From Rhynochetos jubatus (Eukaryota > Chordata > Aves > Eurypygiformes > Rhynochetidae), in the NCBI GenBank assembly GCA_027574665.1, contig CM050658.1, positions 25,875,098 to 25,939,097 on the forward strand: a DNA stretch of 64,000 bases. The letters are read 5' to 3'. How positions within the stretch are numbered: position 1 is the stretch's first letter; each line of letters begins with the position of its first letter. Below the pieces are notes generated by a model. It made no database searches, was not told where the DNA came from, and saw only the letters and a program-made list of their open reading frames with translations. Positions 17,915-30,460 of this stretch are shown here, one piece after another. The translations under genes were made by a program, and so were the position numbers.

Positions 17915-20900
17915 CCTCACAGAGAAAAAGTGGGGTCAGGAATATAAAATATAAATTGATTTCAGGTTTAAATAAAAGCTTTCAATTATGTAAGAGAATA
18001 TAAAATAGCTTTTGTGAATCTAGAACTATGAAATTAAGTGTAATTTCTTTTTTATTTTTTAACTTTCTTGATACACATGACTCCTACAATTGTACAATAT
18101 TTGGCAAGCAAATGCTAGAAATTAACTTGAATTTTAAAAATACAGTGCTGTTATGACGTGGGAGAAGGATTCCTTGTTAGGAACGCGTTGGTCACATGGC
18201 ACTGGGTAAGTGCAGGATGCTCCCTGCTGCTCTATGTGCTTACTGTCAATATTCATCCACGTTGCAATTTCCATTTCAATTCCAAACCTCAAAATTGCTG
18301 TGCTCTTGTATAATACGCTCCTGGCACTAAATCATGCTACCTACTGATGTTTAGTGACCTGAATGAAATTATTTCGATGTAATTGACTGGCATGCTTCGT
18401 GTATAGAAAGAAGTCTGCTCAGCAAAGGCTAAATTATGTTTTTAAGTCATAAAAAAGACTTATCTGTTTTAGATTTTGAAAAACAGTGTGGGCCCATTGA
18501 TTTCAACCACAAAAAGAGGTAAAATATATCAAAAAAGTACACAACCTTAAAAGCCATTGCTGTAGAATTGCACTCTACTGTTTCTCCCTGTTTTCATATT
18601 ATAAACCATTTTCCTATTGTGATAGTCTTCTCTGATCATCACTGTGCTGCTCTTAACTGGGAATATAGCTTTAGTTCTCTTCTGGAAGTAGGGTAGGTAA
18701 GGTTGCCTAAATGAAATGCAGTACACTGTAATAGGAGCATGTATGGTGGGCGGGTAGGGGTTATGCGGTGAGTGTATTAAAAGCCTGAACTGCATAAAAG
18801 GTTTACTGTTTAGCAGTGCAACAGTAATGTATTTAAAACTGGTTTGGAAAATTTTGCTAAATTAGATTTAAATGTGCTCTGCACTATGTTTCTTCCTATT
18901 TGGCACCTGTATTCTCAGTGCCAATGAATTCCATTATAGCCATCACAAAATGTTTTATCTTCATGAAGAAAAATAATCAGTTATCTGCATTTTCTCTGCT
19001 TGGAGCGGGTGTATGTATGTTCCAGCCAGAGAGAAAAACATCAGACTAAAGAGCTGGTGAAGTTATGTCATGATTTTTATCAACTTACTTGGGAACTAGC
19101 TAATAGATGGCAAAGGTTGATTCCTCTTTCAATGGTTTTCTCTGATATTAAAAAAAGTCTTGCTCTTTTCCCCTCATGCACTTCATCAAAGCTGGTCCTC
19201 CGATTGCTGTCATCCCACTGCTGGCTTTGAAGGATAATGCTGGAGAGAAGGGATTGCATGAGAGTAGGAGTCCCAGCTCCAATTCCTACTTTCGTTAGAT
19301 GTATTTCTGTGAGATGACTTCTGACTGTAGCTATTAAAGGAATAGATTCCCTATGGAATGAGGGCTTACTGGACAGGTCTCTTGTTATTCAGAGACACAG
19401 AGGCTTCTGGGTGATAACCAGCTGTGTGAATGAAGTGGTTAGTCACTGTTCTTCACTACTCACTGCTATGCATTCACCTTCTGGCCTTCACAGCCTGGAA
19501 AGGTCTGGTAGCTCCCTTGTAGAGCTCTTCAGGCTAACTTACTTGCTGTCTGGAAAAGATCCCACATCTATCTAAAATCTGCACTTTGATAATTACATCA
19601 GCTCCTGCAGAAAATCACAGTTTTTGCTCAGGAACACAGCAGTAATTGTTTTTAGCGCTTTTTGGCTACCAGTGACTGTAAGAAGTCAGTCCCTATATGG
19701 CTCATTGTCCATGTGACTGAACATCAGCCCTGCTGACCTGGAAGTTCTCTGTAGTATGCCTTGCTTAATTTCAGCAGTTAAAAAATTTGTACTGCTTAAC
19801 ACAGGCGAGGGACAAAATTATGTCCCTTTCCTGACTGGAGAAGTGCCAATCAGGTCTGTGTAGTTTTGGCTTACTAAATCCCCTGGATGATGTCACAATT
19901 TGTGTGATTTCCTTTGCCTTCACTTTCCTTTCTGCCTCTGGGTTGGCTTTATTTTGCTTTAAGGTTTTGGTTTGGGTTATGTGGGGGATTTTTACAGTCA
20001 GGTGTCAAATCTGTGTCCCAAAAGTTCAGATTTTTCCTGGCTAGCCTAAGAGAGGATAGCCTTAGAGGCACTGACTTCTTTTCTCTTTAGCCTCTACTAA
20101 TTCTGGGGCCTGTCTTCAGACTTCAGGAAAAACTTAACGAAAGAATGCTGATGAGTATCAAACTCACCATGTTTATGTATTTTAAAAATTCAGAGGTTGT
20201 GTTATGGTACCTCTTTATGGCTGTAAACAATTCCATTAGAGTTGTAAAGATTAATTTGTCCTGGGAGTTCCTTGGAATAGCAATGTTAACTTCATGACCT
20301 CAAACCCATACTACTTTAAAGAAATATAAAACTGTTAGGTATGTGTGGTGTTGGGCTCTTCAGCTGGCAAAGGTGTGCTAAGCATCTGAGGCACATGCCT
20401 GTGTATATCCTGTGTGTTAAAACAAACACAAGCATTTTGCACAAAGCCAAACCTTTCTCTAGACTGTGCCAGTTAGTGGCCTGACTCTCGTGAGCTGTGT
20501 GCTGTGTTTTCCTTTGAGTCTTGGCTGAGGGAAATGACATATTTATCCCCTGAAGGACTCTAAAGGGAGAAATCTGGCAGGCACCCAAAGGCCCTGAGGA
20601 GTCTGGACTTCAGGTTTATAACTTCTCAGGTTCAGTGATCATGAATCTGCTGGAACATGCCACATGTTTGCTGGGACATGTCACATGTTTTTGTCAGCAG
20701 TGTACCGTGGAGGTCGTGCACAGTTATTTCCCTTATCATTGTGTTGGAAGAAGCAGGTCTGCAGCCTTGTAGGTGATGTAGAGCCTGTGCCACATGGGCA
20801 GCATTAATGGAACAGAGAGGGAAGGAAGCACAGTCCCACCCCCTTTGCATGGTTTGCATGGCAAACCTTCCGTTGCACCTTTACCCCTCTCCCCTCCATC

Positions 20901-23181
20901 ACCCTTGCTAATGTGTTTTGTTTTGGGGAATTCCTCTTCTCTGTAGCCAGAGGTCACTTGGAGACACCTTATGCTAAAGGGAAGCCGTCAGGACTGCTGG
21001 ATCTTCATGTGCTTTCCACTAGAGAGAAATACTGCCTGCTGCAAAGAAAGTGGTCTCTGCTTTGGTTTATTGATGCACAGAGGTATTGACTAAAATGTTG
21101 ATGTGTGATATTTTTAAAGCAAGCTGATTACCTGAAAGCCTTCTGACAGGTACCCTATATTAGGTACTAATAAACTCACTATTTAAGTCAATCTGTTCAC
21201 CAAGTGTTCCTTTTAATCCTCAGTGCCATCTTTCTTCTAAAGAGTACTTACAGGTTATACCAGTCCTTGAGTGTTATTAGGTTCTTGCAAAGTAATCTCA
21301 ATTGTTTCTGCATGCAGTTTGTACACATTTAAATCATCCCCTTAACTTGTGACGTGCAACTTGAATTAAATATATATTTCTTAAAATGTGAGTAAAAGAT
21401 GTGTTTTGTGTCTCCTGTCAGTTTTCTGTTTATGATATTAATCTCACAAGTGTGCAAAAATCCAAGTACAACTCTCCCATAGTTCAGGCAGAAAAGATTC
21501 TCCTGGCAAGATGATATGTGAGGCTATGATTAACAGAAATGGGGCTGATTCAGAATAATTTTTTTCTTCTCTTTTCCCTTCACCTTCCAAAGACTAGAAG
21601 TTGTGCCTGGGGAGTCCACTAATGAAAGCTTTGCAGACAATGAAATAGCAAGGACAGTGGGTCAGTGAGCTCTTTAAATAATCTCGCTGTAGTTTACCTG
21701 CTGTTAATGTTAAGGCCTTGTTTGGTCTGTAGGTTTGTGATTGTGCAATCTATAACTGGCCCTACTTCCTCAAATCTGTATCTGCCTCCTCAAATGTAAC
21801 TAAAGTCTGCATTTGTACTGTTTTCTTCAGTTACGTTTGGCACCTAGACTCTCTTCTGTGACCTTTTCAGGTTATGATTTTTTGACTTTGCACACATAAA
21901 GATGGCTTACATTCTCTCTGTGAAGTCACTTTACTATTTACACAATTTCTGTTGCTGGGTTAATAATTCCTATTTCCCCCCCCCGCCCCGCAAAAGAAAA
22001 AGGGATAAATTTTCCTGATCCTATCTTGCATTGCAGCTCTCACATATATCTTGTGCTGTGATTTTTCTAGTTTTATTAATGCTTGTTTATTAGTTCAGCC
22101 CTATAGTTTCTGCATGTCTTGTTTGGTTTGATTGCTTTACTGCCACTTGACTATGACTAAAGGTAAAAATGCCAACCTTTGTATTCTTGAATGGAAGAAG
22201 CTTGTCTTCACAATTCTCTATTCCTGTCAAGTGCAAGCACACACACCACTAAAATTCACGTCCCAAGGAAAGCAGGACATGTTCCTTCTTTAATAAATAT
22301 AGGTTTTCTAGGAAAATTTAGAATGACAATGTGTTAGTTACTACTCAGATGAAGCTTTCAGTCCTGTGGATGCGTGTGGTTCCAGTGGCCTCTTGTATAA
22401 AGGTATTAACAGTTACATTTGACATGCATGACACCAGAATAATTAAATTTTTCACTGCTATTTTTTTTTCCTGTTCCTTCTCTTTCTGTCTGTTTCTCAA
22501 AGGAAAAGGATTATTCTACTCTGGTAGGTCCTTTGCTCTCTTTCTTTGTATTGTGTCGCTTAAAGGCAGTAGTGGATGGACATACTAAAGCATGGTCGGT
22601 TAGCTCATGGCAAAGTCCAGCTTTCCACAGTTAGATGCCTAAGAGAAGAAGTAGTTCAAAGCCATTTTTTCTAGCACCCACCTATGTTATGGTTTCATTT
22701 TTACATCAGATCAAGTCATAAACATGATCAATTCTGTCTTATGTTATTCATGTGCATCCAACTTGTGGAGGTACTTTATTGTCCAGTTGCCTGCTGATAG
22801 AAGTCCACAGAAGCTGGGGAGATGTGCTGGCTGTACAGCTTTCCTTTATCAGAAACCTATTGTTCTCCTTTAGTACTTTCTATTTGTCTGGCAAAAAAAA
22901 CTGAGCCATAGACACCCACTTTTGCACTCAGTTTCTAGTCATATGCCTGTACAAATGAAAATGCTTACTTTCACCCATGTTAGTCTGTTAACTTCTTCAT
23001 CAACTTCCACATATAAGTGTATAGGTATTGGTGAGAACTGCACTGTAGATTTTTTTAACCTGTTTTAGTTCACCTCTATAACTTGGGTACTATTGAGAAA
23101 TATATAGAACAACTATTGTCCTGAGAAAAATATTTTGGAATGGAGCTTACACGTACAGGGTGTAAGAGAACAGTGGAGAAC

Positions 23182-23183
<2 letters not shown>
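17915..23183. other. AT-rich stretch with no gene seen
   Basis: No frame longer than about 90 codons and no domain recognised. Small items are a 22-bp imperfect tandem near 20650-20695 (CTGCTGGAACATG/TTGCTGGGACATG) and a C9-G-C4 run at 21976-21989. Confidence 0.5.

Positions 23184-23212
<29 letters not shown>
23184..23212 (+). repeat. A29 homopolymer
   Basis: Uninterrupted run of 29 A. No recognisable retroposon body lies upstream, so it is either a simple repeat or the tail of an old, unrecognisable insertion. Confidence 0.9.
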
Positions 23213-23214
<2 letters not shown>

Positions 23215-26200
23215 CTTGGAACAAACATTAAAGAGAACTGAATAACTGTTTGGAATGATCTTAAGGAAAGAATTTTTATGACAAAGAACTAAATTAAACA
23301 AAGTCTCTTTATTCCTCCTTGTAAGTAGTTTAGGTGTCAAGCTCCTTTTAATGTCTAAGATGGTCTCATTCTTTTCAAATACAAGTGACTGAGAGGACAG
23401 AGAAAAGGCTGATTATAAGCACAATGATTTCCAAAATGTCAGACAATGAGGATCACTTCAAGGCAGTAATGAATTAAACTACTTTTCCATCTCCTAACAT
23501 TCTGCAGCTTAATATGTACCTGCATTCAGTGGTAAAAAAAAAACCAAAACCCAAACAACTCATAAAATGAAACACCACAGAGTCATACAAAAGTAAGATT
23601 TATAGGAAAATAGCAACCTTCTAAGTTACTACTTCTTTTCTTCCCCAAAAGCTGGGACTGAAAACTAGGTCAACAAGCCCATGTAAATAGCTTATTCCAC
23701 AGTGTGGTTTAAATTAGTGCTAGTGACAAGTGTATGAAGTGCTGTGTGTTTTGTTTTTTATAGCATGTTGGTTAAATTTAGAATTGTTCGAAGTGGCTGT
23801 TATACACAAGCCTCCAGGGAAAAACTCAGATCTTTCAGTCAGTGGACTTTGTTGTTTTTAAATACCTATAATATGTTAGCATTGTATTTGTAAACCAGGT
23901 GTTTTATCTGAACATGCAATTAGAGTAATGAGCGCTAATGTTAATATGGTGGTGGAGCCTCTTGAGCTAAAGAGCTACAATTTCGTCTCAAAGGGAAATG
24001 TGTTTATGTGCACGTGACTCCTATTCCTAGTTTTCTGTAGGAATTCCTCCAGTGATTTTAATCTACAGACAAGCTGAAACCTTTAAGTATTACTGAACAG
24101 AACTGCCCTTGTAGAGTTATTTATTAATGATAGGTCAGGCAGCTTTGATCAGACAAATGGACTGAGATGAAAGAGTGATTGTAGGCAAGGAAATGGCTTT
24201 TGCAGGAGTTCTGTTCTTGCTTCAAAAGCCATTCTTTGGCTTGCAGTCTCCCTCTCTGTCCCTTGAGAACTGCCAGAAACAATTCTGGCCCTGAAATTCA
24301 GAGGTACCTAGCACCAAGGTGAGGGGAGAGGTTTCCAGCCCAGCTGGAAATCTTTCTCTGTTCCTTGAGCTTTTGTTGCTGTGCAGCAGAGGGTTCTCAT
24401 CTGAGCACTGACTGTGAACATACCAGCAGAGCTGAGTGAATAATGAGGAAATCTACTCACTAGTGTTTTGACAATTGCTAAATAGAGTTTTGCTTAGATC
24501 ATGTTTGTACCTATTTTATCTGCTGTGGAGCTTTCTGTGAAAAGCCGTGGGAGTGAAGTGTTTGCTCAAAAGAATACTTGCAGGGTACTATTTCTGGACT
24601 GTATTCATGATTAATTTAATCAGAACCCAGTTTTTCTCATTGTAAAAGTAGCTGATTAATGATTACGTCATAAGTGAGGAAACAGAAACAGAATAAATCA
24701 GTGCGTTACATTTCAGCTCATTCTTTTTCAGAGCTCTACATAATTCAGCTGCAGCAGCTTGTCTTCAGTAGCTTTTTTTGTATCCTTCTCTCCTTGTAAT
24801 GATATCCTTGTCACAGTCTCCCTCCTGCCCTACTCTTGTATGCCATTGTATTTTATGTAGGTTCTCATTCTGCTTTCATTGTGAAGTATGTAAGTACCTT
24901 GCAAGTGTATGGTATGTGAGCTGACTAGCATCCATCGTATTTCGCTCATTCCTTCCCTACATGAAGAATTAGATACTTAGTAGGAGTGCTTTGTTTTGGT
25001 ATGATTGTTTTCTGCTTATGGGAAGAAGGGTGATTTGCATTTGGAGTGAAAATTGATGTTTGTGAGTTCTTGATTCCTGTGGGAATTTATTTCAGAGCCT
25101 CAGCCGGCTGCAGGCAAAGCCCTGTGTGTTAAGCCTGTTAGCTTTGTGTTGCACTTGCATACCTGCATGATCCAACAAAACTTTTGTCAAGTGTCCATCC
25201 TCCCTTCAATCCTCTTTCTTCCAGAACTGTCTCCCCGTTGGAACAGGCAACAGAAAATCCTGAGAGACTGAGGCGTGAAAAGAGCTGCCAATGCAATGAA
25301 GTGCTTTTCCCCCTTGCTGCTCTTTTTTTTCTAATGTTGCAGTTGTTGGAGACTCTTCTCATTTGTGCTCTGAAATCTGAGACACTGACAAAGATAAGTG
25401 AATACTGAGGAAAATGGCTCCTTATTTTCAAAGCCATCTATCAACCATGGTGAACTGTTTCATACTGAGTGCTGTCCAGTCAGGGCAAAATAATCAAACA
25501 AGCTATGATACACTTTGTTTGGTAATGACTGTGTTGCTCGAATCATCCTGAAGCTCTAGCTAACAGTCAACATCTATTTGAGAAGGTACTTAGGCACATG
25601 TTTGTGTTCCTTGAACTGCAGTGGACTGAAGCAAGCAGTTAAGTGTTCTTCCAATCCGGATTGATTTTCTGTATTGGACCTGTGTTGCAAACATATTTCA
25701 GTAGAAACTGTCACATAACACTTCTCTTTCCTCCTCCTTATGCAAATAGTGAGACGAGTTAGGTAGAATATGACAGGGTTATGTGTTACCATAGCTAGCT
25801 ATTAATGCAAAAAGTCATTTGAGCATGTATTTTGTGGAATGAATTGATGGGGCAATGCTTCACAAATTTCTGTGAGAAAATTAAAGAACTACCTCTCTGA
25901 AGACTATTCCTAAGATGATACAGTCTTGAAAGGTTATTTAAATTCAAAGAACCCTCTAAGAAGTAATTGAGTTTTAAGACTATTTTAAGCGCTTGAGAGG
26001 TTTACGAATCAAATGTATAAGTCTTTATTTGAAACAGTATCAATTCTTATTAAATTTAATGAATCTGAAGGATATTTTGGGGATATCTCCTGTTTAGCAT
26101 TGGAAAAGGAACTACAGTGATGCTCTGAGAATTTACTGCTACAAGAATACTGACAAATTACTCTGTCTCAGTACCACCAGACTGCTTATTCATGAGCTGA

Positions 26201-29200
26201 GGATGAACATTCTGTTTTCTTGTGCAAGGATGCAGCAAGCAGACAGGTAAGAAAGCCCAGAAAGAATAGAATCTGCAATATGGCACAAAGATTGACAACT
26301 TTCCCAGGACCATGGTGACCTCATCATGACCACATGATCATGACTGAAATTATGAAGTTCCACCAGGAAACTGGATTAAAATTTTAGGAGAGGGCGTTAA
26401 GTCAAAATTCAGAAATGATTGTAACTTGTAACAGTAGCAAAACCTGTATAAGGTACATTTGCTTAAAATATGGTCCTGTAGAAGGGTTATAGATCAAGCT
26501 GAGATTTCTGACAAATTATAAGACTTGTTTGGAGTTTAATAGGTGTATTAATGAATAACTAACAAAACCAAAAGTATCTGAATTTATCTGATGTCATAGG
26601 ACTCGGGTACAACCACAGATATTTGCTATTTTTAATTTATTAGGCTTTCCATGGTAAAGGAATAGAGGCTTTCCATAGATTATTATTATGAGATTTCCTT
26701 GCCTAACTCTAAAAGTCTATTTACCTAAGATTTACCCTAACATATGTTTCCGTCTGGAGAATGAAGTATTTTGAGGTCGAGATTAACATCGTCGTCAGAG
26801 GTCCTGTCTGTGACTATAGGTTTTGTCAGGAACAAAGGTGTAAATGAGGTAGCTGTTGTTTGTATTCTTTTTTATTTCCTTTCTTTAGTGGTACCACAGT
26901 AAACATAGTTAATCACTGCTTAGCTGATAATTTTGCTTCTTTTTAATTGTGAAATTTTCTGAGTGGTACAACCAAATTCCATGACAACCCCATCCATGAG
27001 TTTTCTTGACAAATAATCATTAGGATTTGACATGCTGTGTCTTGTTTCTCTAGGTCCCTTTTGGTCATCTTCTGGAAAAAATTCCTTGATTTTCAACTTT
27101 ATGAAGCACATTCTTCTGCTCCTAATATCTCATCTAGGAAACAAATAAGTAGTCTTTAGTATAATTCCTTAGGAAAGCACTTCTCTGTGAATGGGCTGAG
27201 TGAACAAGACTTAAATAATTGAAGTTTGGATTTTAAAATCCAGTCTGTCTGTAATGATGTTGCTATATATGATCCACATAACTTTGAAATATTTAAATCT
27301 CTAAATTGTTGTATTGTTGTTCCTTCTGCCTCTATTATGTCACAGCTTGTTTTTTGTCTCTCACAGTGCTGTCATGGTAAAAGAAAATAGATATGCTTAT
27401 GCTTTAATAAGCGATTAGGATTTTTGTTATGCCATCATTAGTCTTTCCACAGAAGTGTGGTGAACTTGGCTAGCCAAACAACCATTTCTCACCATTTCTG
27501 ATATGCTGGGATGGCTCTAGGTAAAACAAACATTTCTACTTTGTTTCAGGTGCTCTTGACATGTGCTGCCTATATTAATCTGAAGTTCTGGAAAGGGTCC
27601 AAATCACATGGAGCTTGGCTCTGTAGAAAGGGTTATTAACAGGGTAATTTGCTAACGCTTTCACTTTGTTTGCTCCTGTTACTCTGTTTTGATAGTGGGC
27701 AGATACACCAAAATGGTACTGTGTGGTACCTGGTCAGGAAAGCCAAACAGCTAAGATACTTTGCTCATGCAGAAATTTCAGTTAGATAGAAGTTGTCACT
27801 TTAAGATATGTCCACATAATACTTATATTCTCATGTTTTGTGATTCTTGAATCTTAGTACTAGTAAAAATAACAGTTTTTATCTGAGCAAAGGGGTTCTG
27901 TCTAATACAGAATTGACATGAAATAGATTTTGTATTAGGATTGTTCTTTGAACAATTATTTTAAAATAAAGGGATAAAAAGAAGTGCCAACAGTTTTAGT
28001 AGCAAAGCATAGAAATTAATTTGCTGGTGATTCTCCTGAGAATCCAGGTATGATTCCATTAATCTCTCATAAATTTGGGTGATGATTCCCAAACTGTTAT
28101 TCCCAACTGTGTTTTTAAACTCTGGTTGTTTCATCCAGCTTTGGCTAAAACCAGCTCTCACCAGAAGACATCTGTGTTTTTGTGGTGATTTCCAGCAATG
28201 TTTAGAGGCAATTTTTTCCTTCCATCTGCCAGAACCAAGCACAGTATAGCTGATATATTTAGGACACAGGCTTCACTGCAAAATTACAAGTGTCTTTTCT
28301 GGTGTAGCTAAAGTTGTGTTACTTCAGGCATACAGGCCTGGACTTAATCTATTTTATCTCAAATGGTCCTGCTCTCCTAAATGTGGCTGTCCGTGCATAT
28401 GTGTAATCTTGTACCTAAATACCTGCTAGAGACTGGCTTGAAGTTTGACCTGAACCACAGATTCCTTAGTCATCAGTTCCCTTGAGGCATTTTATTTTCC
28501 TTTATTCTTATTTATTTATTTTAAATTAAAATTGCTCTTTCTCTTAGAAATATTACTGCTATTAAAAAAAAATTGCTACAAGCTGACTTAATCATAAATT
28601 CTGGGAGGCACAACTTCTGGTAAACCCTATAAATTGAAGGGATTACAACATTTCAAAATTCCTTTGTCAGATGCTGTATCTAATTTCCTTTTTTCTTCCT
28701 ATGTTATTACTGTCCCCACAGGGATGATGGATGACAAAGAATGATGTTCCCATTAACTTAAATTGTCACCCATAAACCCTCCAGAGATTTCTAATTAATA
28801 TGCAAATTTACTAGATTGGGCTTATTGTGAGAAGCCTGCTCATTGTGCTCCGTATTCTTGCCAATGCAGCCCAAAAGTCCATAAATCTTCATAGCTCTGG
28901 GATTCCCAATATGTCCCATTACGATGAAAAAGTGGCATCTGATGCAGGGAGTGTAAATACTGTGAGGATGTCCAATAAAGTGTTTCATTCTTCACTGGTG
29001 AATTACAGCTTTATGGCACATAAATAAAGCAAAGCAAGGAGAACTAAAATATGAGGAATAGATATATATCACCCATGTTATCTGGAATGAAACTATTTCT
29101 ACTATGGTGACAAATTGCTCATCTTCAATTTGCATTCATGTCTTGTGTTACACCACTCTAAAGACAGCTGGTTGATGATGTCATACATGAACTCCAAAGA

Positions 29201-29704
29201 TGGATTCTGCTATCCTCCAACTTTTAACGAGAGAAATACATCAGACTGGGTCAGAGACCAAGGGGTATAGTGCATTGCTTAATAGCCTGGTAAAGTTTGA
29301 GAAGAAACAGTATTTTTTTAACAATCACCTTTATATTATTAACAGAAGGTAAAACTTGGACACATATACTGTTCGGTTGATCAGGAGAATAATATTTTGA
29401 TCCACCTATGTATTTTTGTTTATGGAGTTATTAGTTAAATTAATTTTGACCCCCTTGAATTCTGGAGGATGCTCTTCCTCCTTACTGATTCACAATAAAA
29501 ATACCCCCTTGAATGTAAAGATGATGGGTATGAGACTTCACAAATGAAGGAATCGTCTGCCTGATAAAAAAATTAGAGATTATGGATAGTTCAGTATTCA
29601 ATTCTCTATTTTAAAACCAAAGAAAAAAAACTACAAAATCCCACCTGCTTACATTAGATATAAGGAAGTGGATGGATGTAGCACCTCTCTCCAGTCACGT
29701 GGGC
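23213..29704. other. AT-rich stretch with no gene seen
   Basis: No frame above 100 codons, no repeat family recognised and no strong GC change. Confidence 0.5.
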
Positions 29705-30187
29705 CTAGTCTTTGGTGCAGTTTAACTCTGAAATTGCTTTTGCAGGGACAGACATGTTAGCTGATAAATCATGGTGATTTATTTGGCTACTTCTGAAATC
29801 CAAATATTCTTGCCTGTCTGGTAAGGCAAGGTGCCTGTAGGAAGTAGTGTCTGTAAGAAGCAAGTGATCCCAACCTTTCTTCTTGGCAAAATAGGTGTTG
29901 TTTATGGTGGTCACAGCAACCAAGGTTGTTTCAAACCCCAACATCAGTGCTCCTCTGAAGTTTAGTGAATGAAGCCCAAGCAGCAGCACTGTTGGTGATG
30001 TGGGGGATGAAGCCAGGAGTTGTAGACATATGGCAGAGGGGTGTTGACAGGCAGGAATGATGGACGTGTTCTTCCTCATTCCATGGTGGCTCTGGGGCTC
30101 TGTGTTGTACAGCAGCTGCAAAGGACTCGGGTTTCTTTCTTCCTTGTGCACCACTTTCTTTTGAACCATATGGCAAGAAAACCACAC
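29705..30187 (-). other. 160-codon open frame of unknown nature
   Basis: This is the longest frame in the AT-rich part. It has no recognisable domain, signal peptide or repeat, and a GC-rich tail of overlapping frames at 29931-30236. It could be chance, an old transposon fragment or a pseudogene. I assign no function and do not call it a gene. Confidence 0.2.
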
Positions 30188-30221
30188 TAGGAGCTATGAA
30201 ATCAGGTCTGGGGATATAGAT

Positions 30222-30452
30222 CTTAAAAACAAACAAACCCCCTCAAACGCCTCCCAGCAAAAAACCCACCACCCCACCCAAAAAAAACCTGCACAACCAA
30301 AAAACCCTACAAAAACAATGAACCAGAAAAAAAACCAAACACCACCAACAGGCAACAAATGTCCAACCAAAAACTCAACCAAATAAAACCTCCCCAAACC
30401 CTCATGAAAAACATACACATAAATATAAAAAACCCCCAACTCTCCCCCCCAT
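30222..30452 (+). repeat. Nearly G-less A/C-rich tract with a quadruplex motif on the minus strand
   Basis: About 231 bp contain only about nine G on the plus strand and are mostly A and C. At 30253-30279 four C-runs (CCC, CCC, CCCC, CCC with 9, 4 and 1 nt between) give a G-quadruplex-compatible motif on the minus strand. Frames across it are Lys/Asn/Pro or Phe/Gly/Val-rich artefacts. Confidence 0.85.
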
Positions 30453-30460
30453 GAAAAAGA

